Of a DNA stretch of 64,000 bases, positions 16,329 through 24,203 are shown one piece after another. This DNA is from an uncultured Coriobacteriaceae bacterium (GTDB lineage Bacteria; Actinomycetota; Coriobacteriia; Coriobacteriales; Atopobiaceae). Made by a program: the position numbers and the translations under genes. The notes beneath the pieces were generated by a model. The model did not search any database and was not told the origin of the DNA. It saw only the letters and a program-made list of their open reading frames with translations. The stretch spans positions 372,001-436,000 of the forward strand of contig CADAUA010000001.1 in the NCBI GenBank assembly GCA_902791035.1. Reading direction: 5' to 3'. Position 1 is the stretch's first letter. Each line of letters opens with the position of its first letter.

Positions 16329-17923
16329 CACTCACGCACCTCTCCCCCGGGATGGCATCCCTCGACCATGCGCTGGATGTGATCGCAGACCTCCGCCACG
16401 CCCATGCCCACGATGACCTGCACCGCGTTGCCGCCGCACAGCACGCCACGCACGCCAGGAGTGTCCTGGAAGTCCCTCTCGCCTGCCACGAGCTTGGGGT
16501 CGCGCACGCCCACGCGCAGGCGCGTGACGCAGCTCGTGGCGGCATCGATGTTCCCCGGCCCGCCCAGCAGCCGCACGATGTCCGCCGCCAGCTCGGCGGC
16601 GTCGCGCGTGACACCCGACGCGTCGAGCACGTCGCGATACTCCTGTTTGGAGTGCAGGTGCACGTCGCCCCTCGCCCGCCTGCCCGGCGTCATGAAGTCG
16701 AACCGCAAGATCAGCCAACGGAACACGAGGAAGTAGACGACCGTAAAGCAAAGGCCGATCCCCAACGCCACCAAGTAGGTGATGCCGTGCGAGGCAGCAA
16801 GGGGGATGAAGTTGAAGGAGCTCATCTCTATGAGGCCACCGGAGAAGACGCCCACCACGCCGCCGAGGTTCATGCACATGGAGAGGAGGGCTGCAAGGAG
16901 GGCGTGCACCACGTAGAGCTGCGGTGCCACGAAGAGGAAGGTGAACTCGATGGGCTCCGTGACCCCACAGAGCACGGCGGTGAGGGTCACGGGCACCAGC
17001 ATGCCCAGCAGACGCTTGCGGTTCTCGGGACGAGCCGTCACATAGAAGGCCGCGGCGATGCCCGGTACGCCGAAGAGCTTGGACCAGCCGGTTGCCGTGA
17101 GGGCGGCCCAGGGGGCCAGGTCCTTGAGTGAGGCGGTCGAGGCGGCCAGCTGTGGCAGGGCATTGGCCCAGGCGGCGTAGATGCCGCCCTCTACGACCAC
17201 CGAGTCGTAGTAGATGGGCGCATAGAGCAGGTGGTGCAGGCCAAAGGGTATGAGTGCCCGTTCCAGGAAGACGTAGACGCCCACGCCCGCCGTCCCGGCG
17301 CCCACGATGAGGCCCTGGAGCACCCGCATGCCCGCCTGCAGGTGGGGCCACACGAGCACCGCCACCACGGCAAGGGGCACCATGGCCAGGAACGCCAGCA
17401 TGTACACGAAGGTCGAGCCCGAGAAGACCCCCAGCCACTCGGGCAGGCGCGTGTCGAAGAATCGGTCGTGCAGGCCCACCACGATGGCCGATACCGCCAA
17501 GGCCCCGATCATGCCCATGTCCATCGTCTTTATGCCCGCCACCAGGGCAAGGCCCGACGCCTGGCCGACCTCGGCCCCAAAGTCCACGCCCAGCTGCGGC
17601 CCCCAGTACGTGAGGATCTGGCCCACGAAGTAGTTGAAGGTAAGATAGGCCACCAGCGACTCCATGCAGCAGCGGGCCTGCTGGCGCCTGGCCAGGCCGA
17701 TGGGCAGCGCCACGGCAAAGAGGACGGGGAGCTGGTTGAAGACGGTCCAGCCGCCGGCGAGAAGGACGTTCCACACCTGGGTCCACACGGTGCCCTCCGC
17801 CGCGATGGGACCCATGAGGCTGCGCGTGGTAAAGAGCGTGCCCAGGCCCACGACCACGGCCGCGAACGTGAAGAGCATGACCGGCGTGAACATGGCCCCG
17901 CCGAAGCGCTGGATCCTCTGCAT
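16328..17923 (-). CDS. PTS alpha-glucoside EIICB permease (GlvC/AglA/MalX type)
   Basis: Membrane permease that transports and phosphorylates an alpha-glucoside. The 531-residue protein has an N-terminal EIIC domain of about ten helices, opening MQRIQRFGGAMFTPVMLFTF as in GlvC/AglA, with GVTEPIEFTFLFVAP near the substrate-binding region, and a C-terminal EIIB domain whose phosphocysteine is Cys465 in SCVTRLRV. No EIIA domain is attached; it would rely on a glucose-type EIIA elsewhere. ATG 17923 or the adjacent TTG 17926 is the start, after GGGAGG. An operator-like palindrome lies 57 bases upstream. Confidence 0.92.
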   Translation of the reverse strand: MQRIQRFGGAMFTPVMLFTFAAVVVGLGTLFTTRSLMGPIAAEGTVWTQVWNVLLAGGWTVFNQLPVLFAVALPIGLARRQQARCCMESLVAYLTFNYFVGQILTYWGPQLGVDFGAEVGQASGLALVAGIKTMDMGMIGALAVSAIVVGLHDRFFDTRLPEWLGVFSGSTFVYMLAFLAMVPLAVVAVLVWPHLQAGMRVLQGLIVGAGTAGVGVYVFLERALIPFGLHHLLYAPIYYDSVVVEGGIYAAWANALPQLAASTASLKDLAPWAALTATGWSKLFGVPGIAAAFYVTARPENRKRLLGMLVPVTLTAVLCGVTEPIEFTFLFVAPQLYVVHALLAALLSMCMNLGGVVGVFSGGLIEMSSFNFIPLAASHGITYLVALGIGLCFTVVYFLVFRWLILRFDFMTPGRRARGDVHLHSKQEYRDVLDASGVTRDAAELAADIVRLLGGPGNIDAATSCVTRLRVGVRDPKLVAGERDFQDTPGVRGVLCGGNAVQVIVGMGVAEVCDHIQRMVEGCHPGGEVRE

Positions 17924-17979
17924 CAAGGTGGCTACCTCCCGACTCCCCCACCCTCAACGCCATTGCACCATGGTACGTC

Positions 17980-17991
17980 TTGTTCAAACAA
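17980..17991. promoter_or_regulatory. Operator-like palindrome TTGTTCAAACAA upstream of the EIICB gene
   Basis: Perfect 12-bp palindrome with flanks CGT and ACG extending the symmetry. It is the reverse complement of the site at 14415-14426 before the ABC transporter operon, implying that one regulator, most simply the GntR protein encoded between them, controls both uptake systems. Confidence 0.65.
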
Positions 17992-18140
17992 TACGACGCG
18001 AGAAAGACGTGGGACTACGGCCGTTGCCCGACCAGTTGCGCGGGGCCTGCACGCGGCAGGCCCTTGGATCGCCGCCCACGACAGAGACGAAGAGCTGGTA
18101 AACTCTTATCCGCGCGGCCGGGACCAACGCGGTGACGCAT

Positions 18141-18215
18141 TGGGGCATCGTCCAATGGTTAGGACACGGGTTTTTGGTGCCTGGAATGTGGGTTCGAATC
18201 CTACTGCCCCAGCCA
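18141..18215 (+). tRNA. tRNA-Gln (anticodon TTG)
   Basis: 75 bases including an encoded CCA. The acceptor stem is TGGGGCA/TGCCCCA, the anticodon loop is TTTTGGT with TTG at 34-36, and the T-arm is GGGTTCGAATCC. The G discriminator and a weak first acceptor pair are typical of tRNA-Gln. It stands alone, without other tRNAs nearby. Confidence 0.95.
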
Positions 18216-18272
18216 CGCACGTACGGGGCCGGCCGCCTGGGGTGGTCGGCCCCTTTCGCTGGCGCGCCAAGA

Positions 18273-18323
18273 CGTGACAGCAGCTCCGACCCTCCGTGAC
18301 AGCAGCTCCGACCCCGCGTCACG
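18273..18323. repeat. Tandem GTGACAGCAGCTCCGACCC repeat
   Basis: CGTGACAGCAGCTCCGACCC occurs at 18273 and again at 18295 (22-bp period), followed by GCGTCACGCG. It resembles the degenerate second copy at about 1378-1398. It lies between tRNA-Gln and glmU. The remainder of this 278-base gap shows only the likely glmU promoter. Confidence 0.6.
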
Positions 18324-18424
18324 CGAACGGCGCGTCACCTTACATTCCGCTGATACTTTTTGGGCGGTCTGTGGGCTTTGTCCCATGGGGCCGTCCACCG
18401 ACGCGGCGCGACCGCCCGCGGCGC

Positions 18425-18430
18425 TATCAT
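18425..18430 (+). promoter_or_regulatory. Possible -10 box for glmU-prs
   Basis: TATCAT lies 63 bases before the glmU start codon. The same hexamer occurs in a similar position before the nfnA-like gene (34486). No strong -35 element is evident. Confidence 0.35.
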
Positions 18431-18493
18431 GCAGGAGTATTGGCGCGTATTCTCGCCAATCGTGTAGGGACACACGAGGCGCTTGGAGGCAAC

Positions 18494-19879
18494 ATGCCAT
18501 TCACCGCGATCATCCTCGCCGCTGGCGAGGGTACGCGTATGAAGTCCCACCATCCCAAGGTCATGCACAAGGTCCTGGACCACCCGCTCGTGTGGTGGGC
18601 CGTCAACTCCGTCCGCCAGGCGGGCGCGAGCCGCGTGATCGTGGTGGTGGGCAACGGCGCAGACGAGGTGCGCAGCTACCTCGCCGACGCCGACGTCGAG
18701 TTCGTGGAGCAGGCCGAGCGCCTGGGCACGGGTCATGCGGTGCGCGTGGTGCGCGACGCCGTGGGCTCCTTCCAGGGCCCCGTGGTCGTGACCTACGGGG
18801 ACTCCCCGCTCGTGCGGCCCCAGACCATCTCCGCCCTTGTCGACGCCACCCGCGCGGCGCACGCCGCCTGCACGGTGCTCACCATGGAGCCGCCCGACCC
18901 CACGGGCTATGGCCGCATCCTCAAGGACGCCACCGGCGCCGTGACGGGCATCGTGGAGGAGAAGGACGCCACCCCCGAGCAGCGCGCCATCCGCGACTGC
19001 AACTCCGGCGTCTACTGCTTCTGCGGCGGGCGCCTTACGGCCAACATCGACAAGGTCGACAACAAGAACGCCAAGGGCGAGTACTACCTCACCGACATGG
19101 TGGGCATCTACGCCTCCATGGGCGAGCCCGTGCAGGCCGTGGCCTGCGAGGACTACCGCGAGCTCCTGGGTGTGAACTCCCGCAGCCAGCTGGCCGTGGC
19201 CACGAAGATCATGCAGCGCCGCATCAACGAGGAGCTCATGGCCCAGGGCGTGACCATACTCGACCCCGACCAGGTGTGGGTGGGACCGGAGGTAAGCGTG
19301 GGCATGGACACCGTGCTCATGCCGCAGACCTTCCTCTGGGGCAAGACCACCGTGGGCGAGGCCTGCACCGTGGGCCCCAACTCCCGGCTCGAGAACGCCC
19401 ACGTGGGCAACGGCTGCGTGGTGGACGAGACCATCATCCAGGACTCCACCATCGACAACAACGTGAAGTGCGGCCCGCGCGCCTACATCCGCGGCGGCGC
19501 CCACTTCTGCGACGGCTCCAAGGCCGGCACCCACGTGGAGATCAAGGGCTCCGAGGTGGGCGAGGGCTCCAAGGTGCCGCACCTCTCCTACATCGGCGAC
19601 GCGCGCCTGGGCAAGAACGTCAACATCGGCGGCGGATCCATCACCTGCAACTACGATGGCAAGCACAAGAGCCACACCGAGATCGGCGACCACGTCTTCG
19701 TGGGGTCCGACACCATGATGGTGGCTCCCGTGACCATAGGCAACAACGCGCTCGTGGGGGCGAGCTCGTGCATCACCAGTGACGTCCCGGCGGGAGCGCT
19801 CGCGCTCGAGCGCTCCAAGCAGGTCGTCATCGAGGGCTGGGCAGACAAGTACTGGGAAAAGCTGGAGAAAGAGGACTAG
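18494..19879 (+). CDS. glmU: Bifunctional GlcNAc-1-P uridyltransferase / GlcN-1-P acetyltransferase
   Basis: Makes UDP-N-acetylglucosamine for cell-wall synthesis. The 461-residue product has the N-terminal nucleotidyltransferase motif LAAGEGTRMKS (residues 8-18) and a C-terminal left-handed beta-helix of hexapeptide repeats ending with the acetyl-CoA-site block NIGGGSITCNYDG and VFVGSDTMMVAPVTIG. GGAGG lies just upstream of ATG 18494. prs starts immediately after the stop codon, the usual glmU-prs pairing, coupling amino-sugar nucleotide and PRPP supply. Confidence 0.97.
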   Translation: MPFTAIILAAGEGTRMKSHHPKVMHKVLDHPLVWWAVNSVRQAGASRVIVVVGNGADEVRSYLADADVEFVEQAERLGTGHAVRVVRDAVGSFQGPVVVTYGDSPLVRPQTISALVDATRAAHAACTVLTMEPPDPTGYGRILKDATGAVTGIVEEKDATPEQRAIRDCNSGVYCFCGGRLTANIDKVDNKNAKGEYYLTDMVGIYASMGEPVQAVACEDYRELLGVNSRSQLAVATKIMQRRINEELMAQGVTILDPDQVWVGPEVSVGMDTVLMPQTFLWGKTTVGEACTVGPNSRLENAHVGNGCVVDETIIQDSTIDNNVKCGPRAYIRGGAHFCDGSKAGTHVEIKGSEVGEGSKVPHLSYIGDARLGKNVNIGGGSITCNYDGKHKSHTEIGDHVFVGSDTMMVAPVTIGNNALVGASSCITSDVPAGALALERSKQVVIEGWADKYWEKLEKED

Positions 19880-20875
19880 ATGTACGAGCACCTGAGCGAA
19901 CCCACCACGTACCAGAAGGAGATAAAGCTCTACACCGGTACGGGCAATCCCAAGCTTGCGAAGAGGATCGCCGAGATCCTCCACCTCGAGCTCCAGGGCC
20001 TCAAGATCGAGAAGTTCGCCAATGGCGAGATCTACGCGCGCTTCGAGGAGTCCGTCCGTGGCGACGAGGTCTTCTTCGTGCAGACCCTGGCCGGCCAGAA
20101 CGTGAACGACCTTCTCATGGAGACCCTGATCGTGGCCGACGCCGCCACCCGCGCCTCCTGCCAGAGCTTCACCGCCGTGATCCCGCACTACGGCTACGCC
20201 CGCCAGGACCGCAAGGCTGCCAGCCGCGAGCCCATCACCGCCCGCCTGGTGGCCAACCTGCTCGAAGCCGCCGGCGTGGACCGCGTGATCACGCTGGACC
20301 TGCACTCCGGCCAGATCCAGGGCTTCTTTGACATCCCCGTGACCCACCTGACCGCCCTCTACCAGTTTGGCGACTACTTCAAGACCAAGCCCTTCGACTG
20401 GGAGAACACCGTGGTGGTCTCGCCCGACATGGGCCGCGCCAAGGTGGCCAAGAAGCTCTCCGACTACCTGGGCTGCGAGGTGGCCATCGCCCACAAGAGC
20501 CGTCCCAAGCACAACGCGGCCGAGGTCATGGGCGTGATCGGCGACATCGTGGGCAAGACCTGCATCATCAACGACGACATGATCGACACCGGTGGCACCC
20601 TGGTGGGCTCCATCAACAAGCTCAAGGAGATGGGCGCCGGCCCGATCTACGTGAGCGCCACCCACGGCATCTTCTCGGGCAAGGCCATCGAGCGCCTGCA
20701 GGGTGCCCCCATCGAGGAGTGCGTGGTCACGGACTCCATCCCCTGCGAGGTGGCCAACCAGCCCGGCAGCAAGATCAAGTCCATCAGCATTGCCGACGAG
20801 CTGGCCGAGGCCATCTACAACGTGTACATGAACAACTCCGTGTCCGGCTCCTCGGGTGGCCACTCCGAGATGTAG
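19880..20875 (+). CDS. prs: Ribose-phosphate pyrophosphokinase (PRPP synthase)
   Basis: Converts ribose 5-phosphate and ATP to PRPP for nucleotide, His and Trp synthesis. The 331-residue protein has HYGYARQDRK in the ATP region, the metal/PRPP segment TLDLHSGQIQGFF and the PRPP-binding loop IINDDMIDTGGTL. The ATG directly follows the glmU stop codon. There is an N-terminal extension of about a dozen residues (MYEHLSEPTTYQKE) before the conserved core. A terminator hairpin follows at 20914. Confidence 0.97.
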   Translation: MYEHLSEPTTYQKEIKLYTGTGNPKLAKRIAEILHLELQGLKIEKFANGEIYARFEESVRGDEVFFVQTLAGQNVNDLLMETLIVADAATRASCQSFTAVIPHYGYARQDRKAASREPITARLVANLLEAAGVDRVITLDLHSGQIQGFFDIPVTHLTALYQFGDYFKTKPFDWENTVVVSPDMGRAKVAKKLSDYLGCEVAIAHKSRPKHNAAEVMGVIGDIVGKTCIINDDMIDTGGTLVGSINKLKEMGAGPIYVSATHGIFSGKAIERLQGAPIEECVVTDSIPCEVANQPGSKIKSISIADELAEAIYNVYMNNSVSGSSGGHSEM

Positions 20876-20913
20876 TGCAGAAGCGGGCAGCTGACTAGAA
20901 CTGGCTGACAGCC

Positions 20914-20966
20914 GGTCCCCCGCCGTGGGTCCCAGGCAAATGGGCTTCCGCGGCGGGGGACCTTTT
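20914..20966 (+). terminator. Intrinsic terminator after prs
   Basis: GGTCCCCCGCCG (20914-20925) pairs perfectly with CGGCGGGGGACC (20951-20962), followed by TTTT. The 25-base loop contains the first GCAAATGGGC of the downstream repeat array, so the array's first unit forms part of the terminator. Confidence 0.8.
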
Positions 20967-21371
20967 GTGCCGGGCAAATGGGCTCCGGCGGCGGGTGCCC
21001 GTTTGTGCCGGGCAAATGGGCTGCGGCGGCGGGTGCCCGTTTGTGCCGGGCAAATGGGCTCCGCCGGCGGGTGCCCGTTTGTGCCGAGCAAATGGGCTGC
21101 GGTGGCGGGTGCCCGTTTGTGCCGGGCAAATGGGCTGCGGCGGCGGGCAAACGTGCTGTCCCGCGTGGCTAACGTGCGACTCCGCGTGGCAAACGTGCAG
21201 TCCCACGGCGCGAACGTCACCTCTCGCCCGCAAATGGGCTGCGGTGGCGGGTGCCCGTTTGTGCCGGGCAAATGGGCTGCGGCGGCGGGCAAACGTGCTG
21301 TCCCGCATGGCTAACGTGCGACTCCGCGTGGCAAACGTGCTGTCCCACGGCGCAAACGTCACCTCTCGCCC
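20936..21371. repeat. Nested tandem array: 38-bp and ~104-bp repeats
   Basis: Unit starts (GCAAATGGGC) fall at 20936, 20974, 21012, 21050, 21088 and 21126, exactly 38 bp apart, and again at 21230 and 21268. Each 38-mer can fold, CAAATGGGC pairing with GCCCGTTTG across a 13-base loop. The units at 21126 and 21268 continue into a near-identical 104-bp module made of about five 21-bp subunits of the form GCNAACGTGC. No spacers separate units, and no coding function is supported although several frames stay open. The rest of the 620-base gap holds the perR promoter region. Confidence 0.9.
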
Positions 21372-21495
21372 GACCGACCGTTTGGTGACCTCCCAAACTG
21401 GGCATATGAACGCTATCAGACATATGATGCCTGACCACAAACATTGCCCAGGCAAGCTCCAGCACGGCCTAGGAGACACGGCAAAGGGAGGTGGC

Positions 21496-21885
21496 ATGGT
21501 CCAGCGCAGGAACACCCATCAGCGCCAGCTCGTGATGGAGGCGGTGGAGGAGCTCGCAGACCACCCGACCGCCGACCAGGTCTACGCCCGCATCCACGAG
21601 CGCGAGCCCCACGTGAGCCGTGCCACGGTCTACCGCAACCTCAACCTCCTTGCGGAGCAGGGACAGATTCTGGACGTCAAGACACCCGGCGCCGACCGCT
21701 TCGACTTTCGCACGGACCCCCACGCCCACCTGGTGTGCCGCGAGTGCGGCGCCGTGGTGGACGTGCCCGACCCGACATCCCCGGGCGCGGACAAGGATGC
21801 CGCAGACCGCACGGGCTACGTGGACGTCAGCCACTACACCGTCTTCTCGGGCCTCTGCCCCGCCTGCCGAATCAAAGGTGTCTGA
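21496..21885 (+). CDS. perR: Fur-family regulator, PerR type
   Basis: Peroxide/metal-responsive repressor, 129 residues. The structural zinc site is C81-C84 and C121-C124. The regulatory-site residues align with B. subtilis PerR: His34, Asp70, His76, His78 and Asp89 correspond to H37, D85, H91, H93 and D104; Asp rather than Glu at the last position favours PerR over Fur. The recognition-helix region is PHVSRATVYRNLNLL. ATG 21496 follows GGGAGG; an open frame continuing upstream into the repeat array is not part of the gene. The target metal and regulon are inferred from these residues only. Confidence 0.82.
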   Translation: MVQRRNTHQRQLVMEAVEELADHPTADQVYARIHEREPHVSRATVYRNLNLLAEQGQILDVKTPGADRFDFRTDPHAHLVCRECGAVVDVPDPTSPGADKDAADRTGYVDVSHYTVFSGLCPACRIKGV

Positions 21886-21890
21886 ATCCT

Positions 21891-21975
21891 CCGGGCCCTT
21901 GGGATGCCCGGAGCTCCCGGAACGCCGGGCCCTTGGTATATCCGGGCCCTTGGGATGCCCGGGGCCCGTGGAAAG
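21891..21975. repeat. Five 17-bp tandem repeats, CCGGGCCCTTGGGATGC
   Basis: Units start at 21891, 21908, 21925, 21942 and 21959, each beginning CCGG; units 1 and 4 are identical. The GGGCCC cores are self-complementary, so the array can form many alternative hairpins. It starts five bases after the perR stop and lies between converging genes, where it may act in termination. Confidence 0.8.
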
Positions 21976-22023
21976 CTCGAAGCGCTTGGGCCACTTGGGG
22001 CGCGGAGCGCCCTGGGCACCCGC

Positions 22024-23151
22024 CTAGCCCCAGACCCGCTCCGCCACGCGGCGCACCAGGGCGACCTTGGCCCACTGCTCGTCCTCGGTGAGGTTGTTGC
22101 CCTCCTCGGTTGAGCTGAAGCCGCACTGCGTGGAAAGCCGCAGGCGCTCCAAAGGCACGTACCTCTCGGCCTCCCGGATGCGGCCGATCACGTCCTCCTC
22201 GCGCTCAAGCTCGGGGAACTTGCTGGTCACGAACCCAAGCACCACGGTGCGGCCGTACTTCTCAGCCTCGGCCAACGGTGCGAAGTCGCCTGAGCGGTCC
22301 GAGTCGTACTCCAGGAAGAAGCCGTCGTAGTTGCACTGGAAGAGATAGGGTGCCAGCGGCTCGTAGCCTCCGGAACTGAACCAGGTGCTGCGGAAGTTGC
22401 CGCGGCACACGTGGGTGGTTATGGTCATGTCGGCTGGCTTGGCCTCGAGCGCTAGGTTGATGGTGTCTGCATAGCGCTGGCAGAGGGCGGCGAGGTCGAT
22501 CCCCTGGGCCGCGTAGGCGGCGCGCTTGCTGGCGTCGCAGAGCTCGCCCCAGCTCGTGTCGTCGAACTGCAGGTAGCGGCAACCCAGGTTGTAGAAGGCC
22601 TGAATGGCGTGCTGATAGGCCACGGCGATGTCGCGCGAGAGGACGTCCTCCTGGCGATAGCGGGCGATGGGCGCGTAGGTGGCCTTTCCGCGCACGCAGG
22701 GGATCAGGTGCAGCATGGAGGGCGCGGGAATGGTCTGCTTGGTGGGATAGCCGCCCGCTATGTGCTGCAGGCGGGCAAAGGCGTCCAGGAAGGGATGGTC
22801 GGCCGGGAAGTCCACCTTGCCGGTAAAGCGCAGCTGGGCGCCCTTGGGCTTGGGTCCCTTGAACTCCACCGACCAGGCGCTCGCATCCACATGCTCCACG
22901 CCGTCGAGCTCCTCCAGAAAGTCCAGGTGCCACATGGCGCGCCGGAACTCGCCGTCCGTGACGGCGCGCAGGCCGGCGGCCTTCTCCTTGGCCACCAGGT
23001 CCGCAATGGCTGCGTCCTCGACCATGGTGAGCTCCGTGCGGCCGAGCCGCCCTGCTGCGAAGTCCGCACGGGCCTCGCGCAGGCTTGCGGGGCGCAGGAA
23101 GCTGCCAACGATGTCGTAGGCATAGGGTGGGCAAGCGAGCTTGGTGGTCAT
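22024..23151 (-). CDS. MetE C-terminal-domain-like methyltransferase (YxjG/YxjH type)
   Basis: Cobalamin-independent methionine-synthase-like protein of 375 residues, corresponding to the catalytic C-terminal half of MetE. Zinc ligands expected for thiol activation are visible: His247 and Cys249 in TTHVCRGN, Glu281 in FFLEYD and Cys343 in TQCGFSS. The methyl donor need not be methyl-tetrahydrofolate triglutamate; in YxjG/YxjH relatives it is uncertain. GGGGAGAAGACC precedes ATG 23151. A LysR gene lies 76 bases upstream on the same strand and may regulate it. Confidence 0.85.
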   Translation of the reverse strand: MTTKLACPPYAYDIVGSFLRPASLREARADFAAGRLGRTELTMVEDAAIADLVAKEKAAGLRAVTDGEFRRAMWHLDFLEELDGVEHVDASAWSVEFKGPKPKGAQLRFTGKVDFPADHPFLDAFARLQHIAGGYPTKQTIPAPSMLHLIPCVRGKATYAPIARYRQEDVLSRDIAVAYQHAIQAFYNLGCRYLQFDDTSWGELCDASKRAAYAAQGIDLAALCQRYADTINLALEAKPADMTITTHVCRGNFRSTWFSSGGYEPLAPYLFQCNYDGFFLEYDSDRSGDFAPLAEAEKYGRTVVLGFVTSKFPELEREEDVIGRIREAERYVPLERLRLSTQCGFSSTEEGNNLTEDEQWAKVALVRRVAERVWG

Positions 23152-23227
23152 GGTCTTCTCCCCTGGTCGCGTGGTGTGTGACTAGGGATGATGCGCCACC
23201 TCGCCGACCAGCGGAAGTATCTATGTC

Positions 23228-24172
23228 CTATTGCCTCCCATAGCCTGCGGCTATGTATCCCTCCACGTACCCCCGAAGGTGGCGCAGGTAGCTCTCCGCC
23301 AAGGGAGACAAGGGCCGTCGTGGCTGGTGCACATAGCCCAGCTCCATGACGCCGCCATCCGCCAACGGGACCGCCACGATGTCCGTGCCGTTGAGGTCGG
23401 CCGAGAGGATGCCCGAGCTTATGGTGTAGCCGTCGAGGCCTATGAGCAGGTTGAAGAGGGTGGCACGGTCCGTGACCACGATGGCCTTGTCCACCTGCTC
23501 CGTTATGTGGGGCTCCTCGGCAAAGTAGAAGGAGTTGCGCTGGCCCTGGTCGTAGGAGAGCCGCGGGTAGGGCGCCAGGTCCGCGAGCGTAACGGACTCG
23601 CGAGCCGCGAGCGGGTTGCGTCGGCTCACGAAGACGTGCTCCCGCGCCTCGAAGAGCGGCTCGAAGCGCAGCTCCGCCTCGCGAACGGCCAGGGCCAGCA
23701 CGTCGCGATTGAAGTCGTTGCGATAGATAACACCCAGCTCCGAGCGCTGCAGGCGCACGTCCTCGATGATGCCCGCGGTCGTGCCCTCGCGGAGGCTGAA
23801 CTCGTAGCGGTCGTGGCCGTACTCGCGCACCAGCTCCACGAAGGCGTTGACGACAAAGGCGTAGTGCTGCGAGCTCACGGCAAAGACGCGCCGTGGCGGG
23901 TTGCCGTGCTTGTACTGCTCTTCCAGGAGGTCAGCCTGCTCCACCACCTGGCGCGCGTAGGAGAGGAAGCGCGTCCCGTCCTCAGTGGGCACCACGCCCC
24001 GACTGGACCGCTCGAAGATGGTGATGCCCATCTCGGCCTCGAGCTCGGCCACCGCCTTGGAGAGCGAGGGCTGCGCGATGTAGAGCCTGGCCGCCGCAGC
24101 CGTGATGGAGCCCGCGGAGGCCACCTCGACCACGTACCTGAGCTGCGTGAGCGTCATGCTCCCACCCGCCAT
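23228..24172 (-). CDS. LysR-family transcriptional regulator
   Basis: Activator/repressor of 314 residues (309 from the second start). The N-terminal winged helix-turn-helix is AAARLYIAQPSLSKAVAELE, followed by a periplasmic-binding-protein-like effector domain. ATG 24157 (MTLTQLRYVVEVA) gives the usual LysR N-terminus but has its G-rich ribosome site very close; ATG 24172 lies at the edge of a hairpin. The whole gap to galT is that hairpin. Possible targets are the MetE-like gene downstream or the gal genes; neither is shown. Confidence 0.85.
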   Translation of the reverse strand: MAGGSMTLTQLRYVVEVASAGSITAAAARLYIAQPSLSKAVAELEAEMGITIFERSSRGVVPTEDGTRFLSYARQVVEQADLLEEQYKHGNPPRRVFAVSSQHYAFVVNAFVELVREYGHDRYEFSLREGTTAGIIEDVRLQRSELGVIYRNDFNRDVLALAVREAELRFEPLFEAREHVFVSRRNPLAARESVTLADLAPYPRLSYDQGQRNSFYFAEEPHITEQVDKAIVVTDRATLFNLLIGLDGYTISSGILSADLNGTDIVAVPLADGGVMELGYVHQPRRPLSPLAESYLRHLRGYVEGYIAAGYGRQ

Positions 24173-24202
24173 GTCACAGAAGTGTCAGACACTTTTGTGA
24201 CA
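24172..24202. repeat. TGTCACAGAAGTGTC hairpin (family D) between galT and the LysR gene
   Basis: TGTCACAGAAGTGTC (24172-24186) pairs with GACACTTTTGTGACA (24188-24202) with one mismatch and a one-base loop. It sits one base from the galT stop codon and touches the possible LysR start. Confidence 0.75.
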
Positions 24203-24203
24203 C

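Noticed and set aside
18335-21292. 985-codon open frame on the minus strand
   Set aside because: Antisense to glmU and prs with the same biased composition; no motif or start signal.
20936-21371. CRISPR array
   Set aside because: Units are directly contiguous, with no unique spacers, and no cas genes are present.
20965-21495. Long N-terminal extension of the PerR reading frame through the repeat array
   Set aside because: The frame is open only because the GC-rich repeats lack stops. The ribosome site and family N-terminus place the start at 21496.
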